From the NCBI GenBank assembly GCA_003161835.1, contig PMNO01000169.1, positions 5,911 through 17,942 on the forward strand: a stretch of DNA of 12,032 nucleotides, read 5' to 3'. This document shows, one piece after another, positions 5,582 through 12,032 of this stretch. This DNA comes from Myxococcales bacterium. Lineage in GTDB: Bacteria; Myxococcota_A; Polyangia; Fen-1088. Numbering within the stretch: the first letter of the stretch is position 1; every line of letters starts with the position of its first letter. The notes under the pieces are model-generated. The model was not told where the DNA came from and did no database searches. It saw nothing but the letters and a program-made list of their open reading frames with translations. The position numbers and the translations under genes are program-made.

Positions 5582-7575
5582 TCGTCAAGAAGGTGGGCAC
5601 GTCGAAGACTGGAGCGCCCAAGAGCAAGGCCTCCAACGTGCGCGCCCTGATCGACTACATCGCCGGCGGCGCGGCGGGCGGCGACGGCGAGAAGGTCGAG
5701 CATCAGGGCGCCGTCAACCTCCTCAACATCGACCACGATGGTCAGGTGCAAGAGATGATCGATCTCGCCGAGGTCGCCCGCCGCAGCCCGCAGCCGGTGC
5801 AGCACTGGATCATGAGCTGGCGAGAGGGTGAGCAACCGACGCGCGCCCAAGCGGACGAGGCCGTCGGGATGTTTCTCGCCGAGATGGGCCTTGGCGAGCA
5901 CCAAGCCGTCTATGCGCTTCACCGCGACACCCACAACTGTCACGTCCACGTCGCGATCAACCGCGTCCACCCCACGACGGAAAAGGTCGTCACTGTCAAC
6001 AACGGCTTCGACCTCGAAATCGCCCACCGTGCGGTCGCCCGCATCGAGCAGCGGCAGGGGTGGGAACGCGAAGCGCGTGGGCTCTATGCGGTGGACCTGG
6101 ATGGTGGCGCCGAACGGCTCAAGCCCCGGGATCAGCGCGAACGTAGACCGTCCGGTCGAGCCCAGGACCTGGAGGAGCGAACCGGCCAACGCAGCGCCCA
6201 GCGGATCGCCATCGAGGAGGCCGGGCCGATCATTCGACAAGCGCAAAGCTGGCGCGAGCTGAACGCCGCCCTCGCCGCCCAGGGAATGCGCTACGAGAGG
6301 AAGGGTTCCGGCGCGCTGCTCTGGATTGGCGAGCAGCCGGTCAAGGCGAGCGCCGTCGGCCGCGACTGTTCGATGGCGGCGTTGCGCAACCGACTGGGGG
6401 AGTTCGAGCCGGCGCCGTCGACGCCCGCTCGGGTCCCGGCTTCATCGCGCGCCATCGACCCATCGGCGCCCACGCTGCCCGTCTACCTCGACGCGCGCCG
6501 CAAGCACTACGAGGACCGCGCGGCCAGACGCGCGGGAGCAGCCGGTGAGCAGCGCAAGGAATGGCGGGAGCTGGTGGACCGCCACCGCAACGAGCGGGCC
6601 GACATCCTCCGCGGCTCATGGCGGGGCAAGGGCGATCTCTTGAACGCAACGCGCAGCGTGCTCGCAGCTCGCCAGGCACGGGAGAAGGCCGCGCTTCGAG
6701 AGCGCCAGCAACTGGAGCGGGCGGCGCTCCATCGCGATGCCGGTCCATTCCCTGGATATGAAGACTGGCTGGCACGCCGGGACCGCGACCAGGCGGACCG
6801 ATGGAGGAACCGCGAGCGGCAGCCCGCCACGATCGATGGCGCGACGTTCGAGCAACCTACCGTCCGCGACATTCGCGCCTTCACCGCCGTCCTCGACGGC
6901 CGGAAGGTTCACTACCACCTCGCACGATCACGTCGTCCCTCGTTCACCGACCACGGGAAGACGATCGCTATCTACGACAGTCGGACCCGCGAGAGCGTCC
7001 TCGCCGCCCTCCAATTGAGCGCGCAGAAGTGGGGGACGATCTCGGTGCGCGGCAACCGGGAGTTCATGCGCACGTGCGTCGGGCTGGCCGCCGAGCACGG
7101 CTTCAAGATCGCCAATCCCGAGCTTCAGGAGGCGCTCGCGGCCGAGCGCCAGCGGTACCGACCGCAGGCTCGGCCCGGGCCTCACACACTTGGCGTGGGC
7201 TCTCACCCACAGCCTTTGACGCTCGCGTCCATCTACGAACGGCACGTCAACGAAATCCGGCGCGAACAACCAGACGCCCGTCGGATCGATGCCTCACGTC
7301 TCGACGCCGAGGTCGCTGTCCGGATGGCCGTGACTGGTCACTCCAGAGAGCAGATCGCCAAGGCAATCATCGACGGCGCGCGCGCAAGTCGGCCCCACGA
7401 GGATCGCGACTGGCAGTCCTACGCCGGCCGCGCGGTCCAACGCGCGTTCAGTGCTCCCGGCGAGGAAGCCCAGTTGCGCCTGGAGCGTCTCCGAGACGCG
7501 CTCTTGCGGCTCGAAGGTCGCCAGGAAGAACGACAGCTCCTCCGGGGCCTTGGTGGTCCATCGAGGGGACGGTGA
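5578..7575 (+). CDS. traI: MOBP-family relaxase (TraI/VirD2-like) with LPD7 domain
   Basis: The 665-residue relaxase nicks oriT and carries the transferred strand. Residues 1-170 are the catalytic domain. Tyr27 in 'LIDYIAGG' is the probable nucleophile (motif I), 'QHWIMSW' with His76 is a conserved strand, and motif III 'HRDTHNCHVHVAINR' (115-129) supplies metal-binding His115, His122 and His124, the HxDTxNxHVHVxxNR pattern of MOBP. The middle (180-410) is charged and helical. Residues about 430-525 ('VLDGRKVHYHLARSRRPSF', 'ISVRGNREF') match the LPD7-type domain often fused to such relaxases, and 560-640 contain a further conserved 'AVRMAVTGHSREQI' helical region. The GTG start overlaps the TraJ-like stop. 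It differs from RP4 TraI in the C-terminal architecture. It is intact and expected to be active. Confidence 0.95.
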   Translation: MIVKKVGTSKTGAPKSKASNVRALIDYIAGGAAGGDGEKVEHQGAVNLLNIDHDGQVQEMIDLAEVARRSPQPVQHWIMSWREGEQPTRAQADEAVGMFLAEMGLGEHQAVYALHRDTHNCHVHVAINRVHPTTEKVVTVNNGFDLEIAHRAVARIEQRQGWEREARGLYAVDLDGGAERLKPRDQRERRPSGRAQDLEERTGQRSAQRIAIEEAGPIIRQAQSWRELNAALAAQGMRYERKGSGALLWIGEQPVKASAVGRDCSMAALRNRLGEFEPAPSTPARVPASSRAIDPSAPTLPVYLDARRKHYEDRAARRAGAAGEQRKEWRELVDRHRNERADILRGSWRGKGDLLNATRSVLAARQAREKAALRERQQLERAALHRDAGPFPGYEDWLARRDRDQADRWRNRERQPATIDGATFEQPTVRDIRAFTAVLDGRKVHYHLARSRRPSFTDHGKTIAIYDSRTRESVLAALQLSAQKWGTISVRGNREFMRTCVGLAAEHGFKIANPELQEALAAERQRYRPQARPGPHTLGVGSHPQPLTLASIYERHVNEIRREQPDARRIDASRLDAEVAVRMAVTGHSREQIAKAIIDGARASRPHEDRDWQSYAGRAVQRAFSAPGEEAQLRLERLRDALLRLEGRQEERQLLRGLGGPSRGR

Positions 7576-7603
7576 TCCGGCGCGAATCCTTGCGCGGGAT
7601 CAC
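7572..7603 (+). terminator. Inverted repeat at the end of the relaxase gene
   Basis: Arms 7572-7583 (GTGATCCGGCGC) and 7592-7603 (GCGCGGGATCAC) pair at 11 of 12 positions around an 8-base loop. The relaxase stop codon lies inside the left arm. There is no T-run after it, so termination would be weak or factor-assisted. The remaining bases to 7641 hold a weak AGGA (7627-7630) ahead of the next gene. Confidence 0.4.
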
Positions 7604-7641
7604 ATCGCCATGTCGACGAACCTGATAGGATCGCTGCCGCG

Positions 7642-8064
7642 ATGACGAGCATCTCCGAGCAGCCTCGACGGGACGACTGGAAGACGCTGCTACGGGCGCG
7701 ATTCCCGATCGCGAAATCCGCCGGGATCGAATGCTTCAAGGGGTGGCAACCGATCCTGGCCCGTATGCTCGAACGGCTCGAAGCCGCGGTCGCGCAGCAG
7801 CCTGCCGTCTTTCGGCGCGGGCTCAAGGTCAAAGGGATCAGGGAGAAGTTCGGCGTGCTGGGCGTGTATCTATCGAAGGTCCCCACGCCCGAAGTGCAGG
7901 CGCTCCTCGACGAAGCTCACGCGGCGGCGATGGTCACATGCGAAGTGTGCGGCGCACCGGGCCGGATGGCCGATCGGCACGGCTGGATGTCGGTGAAGTG
8001 CGACGCCCACGAGAACTGGTCGCCTGCCGACCGCATCGCCGATGGACCTCGACAACCTGCCTGA
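7642..8064 (+). CDS. Small protein with C-terminal Cys/His zinc site
   Basis: The 140-residue protein has no known function. Its C-terminal half shows the pattern of a widespread uncharacterized family: 'VKGIREKFGVLGVYL' (63-77), a helix 'PEVQALLDEAHAAAM' (82-97), then 'CEVCGAPGRM' and 'KCDAHE', giving Cys100, Cys103, Cys120 and His123 as a likely single zinc-binding site. The N-terminal half (1-60) is helical and amphipathic. No signal peptide or membrane segment is present. It follows the relaxase by 66 bases on the same strand, with only a weak ribosome binding site. The gene ends about 120 bases from the convergent abiE pair with a perfect palindrome between them. It may be cargo or a mobilization accessory; nothing decides between these. 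Confidence 0.75.
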   Translation: MTSISEQPRRDDWKTLLRARFPIAKSAGIECFKGWQPILARMLERLEAAVAQQPAVFRRGLKVKGIREKFGVLGVYLSKVPTPEVQALLDEAHAAAMVTCEVCGAPGRMADRHGWMSVKCDAHENWSPADRIADGPRQPA

Positions 8065-8147
8065 TCACGACGATCGCCCGAAGTCGTCGCGCTCGCCTCC
8101 GTCGAAAGTGCCGGCGGCGCTGGCACCATTACCAGGGTCGGCGCCAA

Positions 8148-8172
8148 ATTGTGTCACCAGTGGTGACACAAT
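8148..8172. repeat. Perfect 25-base palindrome between convergent genes
   Basis: Arms ATTGTGTCACCA and TGGTGACACAAT are separated by a single G. It lies between the ends of the zinc-site gene (8064, plus) and abiEii (8187, minus), so a bidirectional terminator is the simplest reading. A T-rich tail is nearly absent, and the length and perfect symmetry would equally suit a dimeric protein-binding site. The flanking bases 8065-8147 and 8173-8186 show no gene. Confidence 0.75.
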
Positions 8173-8186
8173 CGGGCCGCAGCACG

Positions 8187-9092
8187 TCACACCCCCTGCC
8201 CCGCGAGCGCTCGGATTTCAGCCCGAAGACGGTCGGCCAGACGGTCGTTACGACCGCTCCGCGCGTCGCCGATGAGCGACCGTTCGAGCTCCGACAGATC
8301 GCGCAGCGAACCGAACCGCGCTTCGACGGTACGCAGGATTTCTCTCGCTTCGAGGCGGTCGTTGGCTCTCATCAGGCGTTGCAGATCTTGCCAGTCGTAG
8401 TCGCTGGCGTTGATCCTGGCGAACAGGGCGTCGGGGTCGAAGGGATCACGCACCTGCCACAGCTTGAGGACGGCGAGGCGCCTCAGGAGCTCGCCGTCGA
8501 AGGGCGTGGACGCGAACCGATGCAGGTCGTAGAGGTCTCGAACCTTCGCGCGCTGGAACGCGGCGCGCACCTTCTCGGCGATCATCTCGGTCACGTCGAG
8601 AGACCGAACGTCGAACAAGGGAAACTCCAGGTAGTTGAAGTAGGCCTGCGGCTTCAACGGGCGAGGCGTCGTCGTAAGCGTCGGTCGCTCGCGAAGGCTC
8701 ACCTGAAGCCGAAAGTGGCCAGTCTGATTCCACGCGTGGCGGTAGAGGACATCGCCGCCGAACGAGGTGTCGTCGTCAGTCTTGTAGTACTCGTCGAACG
8801 TGAAGGTGATGCCGTAGTGCTCTTGATTGAAGACGGCGACCAGTTCAATGAGCGCGTCGTCCGTGGCTCCGTCAGTATCCAGGGTGAAATCGAGATCCTC
8901 CGAGAATCGCCCGGTGGAACCGAAGACCGTCTTGCGAAGGCAGGTCCCGCCCTTGAACGCCAGGTGCTTGGTGACGCCCGAGTCTTCAAGCGCGCGCAAC
9001 GCGTACGTGAGCACCACATCGCGTTCGGCGACGAGCTTGTCGCGAACGCCGCTATTCCTTGCGTAGAGGTCGACGAACTTGTCAGCGATCAC
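8187..9092 (-). CDS. abiEii: AbiEii-type nucleotidyltransferase toxin
   Basis: The 301-residue protein is the toxin half of a type IV AbiE system, a DNA polymerase-beta-like nucleotidyltransferase (DUF1814/AbiEii family). Visible motifs are 'FKGGTCLRK' (46-54, motif I Gly-Gly-Thr), 'FSEDLDFTL' with Asp66 and Asp68 (metal-binding), 'EMIAEKVRAAF' with Lys174, and 'RDLYDLHRF' with Asp186. In the family this activity blocks growth, with tRNA reported as the target of related enzymes, and gives abortive phage resistance. The start is GTG (9090-9092), 11 bases inside the 3' end of the antitoxin gene, so the toxin is made by coupling to its antitoxin. All catalytic motifs are present and the protein is probably active. 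Confidence 0.93.
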   Translation of the reverse strand: MIADKFVDLYARNSGVRDKLVAERDVVLTYALRALEDSGVTKHLAFKGGTCLRKTVFGSTGRFSEDLDFTLDTDGATDDALIELVAVFNQEHYGITFTFDEYYKTDDDTSFGGDVLYRHAWNQTGHFRLQVSLRERPTLTTTPRPLKPQAYFNYLEFPLFDVRSLDVTEMIAEKVRAAFQRAKVRDLYDLHRFASTPFDGELLRRLAVLKLWQVRDPFDPDALFARINASDYDWQDLQRLMRANDRLEAREILRTVEARFGSLRDLSELERSLIGDARSGRNDRLADRLRAEIRALAGQGV

Positions 9093-9966
9093 CGGATGAC
9101 CTCGGTGGACCGAACGAAACGCGCCGCCTAGCCGGCTGACCCTTCTCGATCAGCTCTTGCTCGGGGACGTTCGCGACGACGTTCCATGGACGGACCAACT
9201 TGCCCTCGGTCCCCCATCTCGTTCGGGGACCAAAGACGACCTTGCTGCTCGGCCGCATGCGTGCAATCAAAGCCGCGCGCTGATCGGGTGGCACTGCGAC
9301 GCCGTGCAGGTCAAGCAGGTACCCGAGCCGTTGGACGAGCGCGGACTCATTCCAGCGCGCGAGCAGGTTCAGCATCGCATCCCATGAAATCTTCCCTCCT
9401 GCCCGCGACACCATTCGCGAGACCTCCGCCACACCGCCGGCGTATCGCGGCCGATCGAGCGCGTCGGCGAGGGCACGTTCCGGGGTCGCCATCTGGATCG
9501 CCTCGCCCAGAACGACCATCTCGGCGAATCCAAAGAACCGGTCCCGCGGAACCGAAACGAACACGTAGCGGGTTTCCCTCACGATCACCGAGGGGCGCCG
9601 CTCCTGGCAGGCGATGTAGGTCTCGGCGAAGACCTGCTCGGTAAACCCGTGGTGGGTGCATGCAGTGCCGAACGAAAAGAAGTAGGGCTCGACCAGGGCG
9701 GCGCCGGCGGTCAGGGGGTTGGTGTCGGCGATCCCCTCAGTTCCTCGGTTCGCGGGGATCAGGCGGTAGAGCCCGGGGCGCAGGCGTTCGAGCCAGCCCT
9801 TGCGGACGAGCCGGTGGGCAAGAAACCGAGCGTAGCTCTCCGACGCGCCGAGTAGTGCTCGGAGATCGGCGAGCGTGACCGTCCTCTGATCGCGCCATTC
9901 GAGGTCCAGGACGAGCCTGGATTCGCTCGCCGAGAGCGAACGGGACGTGTTGGTTTCTGAAATCAT
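9082..9966 (-). CDS. abiEi: AbiEi-type antitoxin/transcriptional repressor
   Basis: The 294-residue protein precedes the AbiEii toxin, the order usual for AbiE operons. Residues about 15-80 form a winged helix-turn-helix ('TLADLRALLGASESYARFLA', ending 'LRPGLYRLIP'). Residues 85-230 match the AbiEi C-terminal antitoxin region ('VEPYFFSFGTACTHHGFTEQ', 'PRDRFFGFAEM', 'ATPERALADALDRPRYAGG'). In characterised AbiE systems the N-terminal domain represses the operon by binding inverted repeats in its promoter, and the C-terminal domain counteracts the toxin without forming a stable complex. The ATG at 9964-9966 is directly downstream of an AT-rich promoter/operator and has no ribosome binding site, so translation may be near-leaderless. 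It is complete. Confidence 0.92.
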   Translation of the reverse strand: MISETNTSRSLSASESRLVLDLEWRDQRTVTLADLRALLGASESYARFLAHRLVRKGWLERLRPGLYRLIPANRGTEGIADTNPLTAGAALVEPYFFSFGTACTHHGFTEQVFAETYIACQERRPSVIVRETRYVFVSVPRDRFFGFAEMVVLGEAIQMATPERALADALDRPRYAGGVAEVSRMVSRAGGKISWDAMLNLLARWNESALVQRLGYLLDLHGVAVPPDQRAALIARMRPSSKVVFGPRTRWGTEGKLVRPWNVVANVPEQELIEKGQPARRRVSFGPPRSSGDR

Positions 9967-10006
9967 GGTACGTTAGTAAACTACAAACATAATACTACTT
10001 ATGCAA
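9967..10006 (-). promoter_or_regulatory. AbiE promoter/operator region
   Basis: This is a strikingly AT-rich patch in GC-rich DNA. On the minus strand TTGCAT (10001-10006), a 17-base spacer and TAGTTT (9978-9983) form a promoter candidate; TATTAT (9989-9994) is an alternative -10. TAGT-TT-ACTA is an inverted repeat over the -10, and GTAGT recurs upstream, so an AbiEi operator overlapping the promoter is plausible and would give autorepression. Confidence 0.5.
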
Positions 10007-10054
10007 CCATGCGTCTCTTTCAGGCCAACCGGACCGCGGCGTGTAATCACAATC

Positions 10055-10084
10055 TCGGCCAATGACTCTATTTCGGCCAATGAC
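10055..10084. repeat. 12-bp direct repeat, period 18
   Basis: TCGGCCAATGAC occurs at 10055-10066 and again at 10073-10084. Spaced short direct repeats like this occur near the ends of some insertion sequences (for example IS21-type transposase sites) and as repressor sites. No transposase of that type is nearby. It lies in the 325-base gene-free stretch 9967-10291 between abiE and the IS91-type gene. Confidence 0.6.
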
Positions 10085-10155
10085 GCGCTGAGACCAGCAG
10101 CTTGAAAGGCCTGTTCCCCAGGCGGACACCTCGACGAGCGTCACGGTGAGGCGGG

Positions 10156-10197
10156 CGCGGTCAGCAGAACGGTGCGATGAGCGTTCTGTTAACCGCG
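10156..10197. repeat. 16-bp imperfect inverted repeat upstream of transposase
   Basis: Arms 10156-10171 and 10182-10197 (core CAGAACG / CGTTCTG) pair with one mismatch and one G-U around a 10-base loop. It could be part of the left (terminal) end structure of the IS91-type element or a terminator for upstream transcription. No gene was seen around it. Confidence 0.5.
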
Positions 10198-10291
10198 TCG
10201 CCCTCCCCACACTCGCCCAAGAGCGCCGTTTCCAGTCCGGTAGTCGGACGACGGGAAACTATGGCGGCCAGTTGGTCGAAACCCGTGACTG

Positions 10292-11902
10292 GTGTCCGCC
10301 AGTCTTCCGATCCCGCTGGCCAAGCAGCCGGCTTCGATCTGGCCGGGAGGAAGGCCCCCCGCCTACGCCCGCCGCCGCCCCGAACTGAGCACCTTGCACA
10401 AGGTGGTCCGCGAGAATCTCGCCACCCTGTACGCCGCCACCGAGGCCGGCTTCGACGGCACCCCTCTGCCGCGGTTCGTGAGGCAGGAGCTGGACGGATA
10501 TGTTGGCTGCGGATCGCTCAATCGGGGCTTTGCACACCTCAGATGTGAAGGCTGCTCGGACAGCCGCCTGGTCGCGTTCAGTTGCCACGGCAGAGGATTC
10601 TGCCCGTCGTGTTTTGGCAGACGCATGGCCCAGACCAGCGCGAATCTTCTGGACCACGTCCTACCTGCCAACGTTCCGCTCCGACAATGGGTGGTCACAC
10701 TGCCCCACGCGCTTCGCGCGCGCATCGCATACGACGGCGTACTCCTCGGCGCGGTGGTGCGGTTGTTCGCGGACACGGTCCTCGGCTGGTACCGCCGCCG
10801 CATGCAGATCGCGGGGGCGCCAGGCGGTCGCGGTGGTGGGATCACCGTCGTCCAGCGGGTCAGCTCGGACCTCCGCTGTAACCCGCACGTCCATGGCATT
10901 TTTGTCGATGGAGTTTTCGTACCTGCGGCCGACGGCGGCAAGCCCACCTTCCACGCCCTGCCGCACCTATCGGACACCGCCGTCGCCGATGTCCTCCAGA
11001 TCTCTCGCACCCGGATACTCAAGTTTCTGATCCGGCGGGGCGTCGTCGATGTCGCCGACGACATGGTCACCGTCACCGACGATCTCGCCGATCGCGATCC
11101 GGTTCTGGCCGCGCTCGCGTCAGCGTCGGTCTACGGCCTGCCGCCAGCGGGACCTGCGCGCCGCAAGCCCACGCTGATCGCGCTTCGGGGTCATGGCGGC
11201 CACGCCGAGCCCACCATCAAGTCCCCGCTGTGCGTCGACCACGCCGGATTCGGGCTTCACGCCGCCACCGTCGCCAGGGCCGACGACGCCCGCGGCCGCC
11301 AGGCGTTGGTCAAATATGTACTTCGGCCGCCCGTGGCCAACGAGCGACTGCAGATCACCCCCGACGGCAACGTGCGCCTGCTCCTGAAGAAAGCGTTCCG
11401 CGACGGTACCGCCGCGATAGAAATGCAGCCGCTGGCCTTGTTGACACGCCTCGCGACCGCGGTGCCGCCGCCCAAGCGGCACGTCGTCGGATATTTTGGC
11501 GTGCTCTCCTCGGCTTCGCGCCTCCGCCCCCTAGTCGTCCCACCGCTGCCTGCGTCGGCTGAGGCTGCGGCCCATCCACCGCCACACGCACCGCCTCCGT
11601 CCGCCGAGCCTGACGGCCGCAAGCCCACGCACCGGTGTCGCTACCGCCCCCTCCTCGAGCTTCTCCGTCGCACATTCGGCGATGACCTTGCCGCATGCCA
11701 GCGCTGCGGGGGCCGCATGCGCCTCGTCGCCCTGGTTCAAGATCAGCAATCCATCGACAGGTTCCTTCGGGGCATCGGCGAGTCCACCGACTTCCCGTCG
11801 CTCGCTCCCGCCAGAGGCCCGCCTTACTTCACCGTCCAAGGTTCAAGGGGCGCAAAGAACACCGCGCCTCTCGCCCCCGAGCCCATCGACGAGTCTCCGT
11901 AG
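10292..11902 (+). CDS. IS91-family HUH transposase, single-tyrosine type
   Basis: The 536-residue protein is an IS91-family (Y2_Tnp) rolling-circle transposase. The N-terminal zinc-binding region (about 70-125) carries 'RCEGC' (Cys85, Cys88) and 'SCHGRGFCPSC' (Cys98, Cys104, Cys107). 'CNPHVHGIFVDGVF' supplies the HUH metal ligands His199 and His201. The catalytic helix 'ALVKYVLRPPVANERL' contains Tyr342 but no second tyrosine four residues on, as in ISCR-like members and unlike IS91 itself. 'KKAFRDGT' and 'HVVGYFGVLSSASRLR' are further family blocks. The C-terminus has a second Cys pair, 'CQRCGGRM' (469-476), also typical. The start is a GTG at 10292 without a ribosome binding site; upstream starts are not better. 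The frame is intact. Confidence 0.9.
   Translation: MSASLPIPLAKQPASIWPGGRPPAYARRRPELSTLHKVVRENLATLYAATEAGFDGTPLPRFVRQELDGYVGCGSLNRGFAHLRCEGCSDSRLVAFSCHGRGFCPSCFGRRMAQTSANLLDHVLPANVPLRQWVVTLPHALRARIAYDGVLLGAVVRLFADTVLGWYRRRMQIAGAPGGRGGGITVVQRVSSDLRCNPHVHGIFVDGVFVPAADGGKPTFHALPHLSDTAVADVLQISRTRILKFLIRRGVVDVADDMVTVTDDLADRDPVLAALASASVYGLPPAGPARRKPTLIALRGHGGHAEPTIKSPLCVDHAGFGLHAATVARADDARGRQALVKYVLRPPVANERLQITPDGNVRLLLKKAFRDGTAAIEMQPLALLTRLATAVPPPKRHVVGYFGVLSSASRLRPLVVPPLPASAEAAAHPPPHAPPPSAEPDGRKPTHRCRYRPLLELLRRTFGDDLAACQRCGGRMRLVALVQDQQSIDRFLRGIGESTDFPSLAPARGPPYFTVQGSRGAKNTAPLAPEPIDESP
10292..11902 (+). mobile_element. IS91-family insertion sequence (ends not located)
   Basis: Only the transposase gene can be delimited. 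IS91-type elements have non-identical ends (oriIS with a hairpin downstream, terIS upstream), do not make target duplications and can carry neighbouring DNA by one-ended transposition. Neither end could be placed with confidence, so the element may reach left past the inverted repeat at 10156 and right past the window. Confidence 0.6.
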
Positions 11903-12032
11903 CCCGCGTCAACGTGGCCGGTGGGCCCCCGCCAGCATCGCCCCCGGCAGATCCCGCCAAGCCGCAGGAGGCCCGAGATCCGCCCTCGCCCCGTTCGCGC
12001 GCCAGGATCCCGGCCGGATCACGTTGATTCAC
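11903..12032. other. Gene-free region after transposase
   Basis: This very GC-rich stretch is where the oriIS end of the IS91-type element would be expected. Several short C-rich and GGCC-containing segments could form hairpins, but I see no clear oriIS and no gene. Confidence 0.4.

Larger units (their letters stand above)
1142..12032. mobile_element. Integrative mobilizable element, left part
   Basis: Starting at the tRNA 3' end the window holds an integrase, a divergent mobilization module with an RP4-like oriT, an AbiE defence pair and an IS91-family transposase gene. There are no evident host housekeeping genes. Coupling-protein and type IV secretion genes are not seen, so within this window it is mobilizable rather than self-transmissible; they could lie further right. 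The right boundary is not in the window and the extent past the IS91-type gene is unknown. Confidence 0.7.

Noticed and set aside
9995..10210. Minus-strand open frame upstream of abiEi
   Set aside because: The translation is just the repeat 'RVIGRNRVIGRD' from the direct repeats plus Arg/Ser-rich sequence, with no start signal and no family resemblance.
10363..11076. Minus-strand open frame antisense to the IS91-type transposase
   Set aside because: It is fully covered by the clear transposase frame on the plus strand and has Arg/Ser/Pro-rich shadow composition.
1..12032. CRISPR array or right attachment site in the window
   Set aside because: No regularly spaced repeats of CRISPR type and no second copy of the tRNA 3' sequence were found by reading.

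Overview
The window is high-GC DNA from a Gram-negative bacterium. A lipoprotein signal peptide, a FliA/WhiG-type sigma factor and a single-tyrosine IS91-family transposase would suit a Myxococcota/Deltaproteobacteria-like host, but the sequence alone does not settle the taxonomy. It looks like the left end and core of an integrative mobilizable element inserted at the 3' end of a tRNA-Ala(GGC) gene, with accessory cargo behind the core.

Bases 1-1141 are host chromosome. A secreted beta-propeller lipoprotein gene on the minus strand runs off the left edge, and it is followed by the tRNA-Ala gene (1069-1141) with its own promoter. The element starts at the tRNA 3' end. A tyrosine recombinase (1203-2276, minus) reads toward the tRNA. 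Upstream of it, in one minus-strand run, are a small basic-tailed protein (2129-2482), a sigma-70-family factor (2479-3159), and TraM-like, TraL-like and TraK-like genes (3290-4946). The TraL/TraM-like and sigma/small-protein gene pairs overlap by a few bases, so the run probably behaves as one operon or two coupled ones.

Between the TraK-like gene and a divergent ribbon-helix-helix protein/relaxase pair (5258-7575) lies a 311-base gap. It contains a RP4-type nic motif on the minus strand, seven bases from nested inverted repeats. The order traM-traL-traK / oriT / traJ-traI is the RP4 Tra1 layout, and the relaxase has MOBP motifs and a C-terminal LPD7-like domain. No mating-pair-formation or coupling-protein gene is in the window, so within what is visible transfer would need a helper.

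Cargo follows: a small Cys/His zinc-site protein (7642-8064), a perfect 25-base palindrome between convergent genes, a complete type IV AbiE toxin-antitoxin/phage-defence pair (8187-9966, minus) with an AT-rich promoter/operator, a gene-free stretch with direct and inverted repeats (9967-10291), and an IS91-family HUH transposase (10292-11902). The right attachment site was not found and should lie beyond base 12032.

The least expected part is the regulatory arrangement. A sigma factor gene sits inside the mobile element, coupled by an ATGA overlap to a small gene that itself overlaps the start of the integrase by about 148 bases. This suggests a dedicated sigma factor linking expression of integration/excision and mobilization genes. 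That is an inference, not something shown by the sequence.
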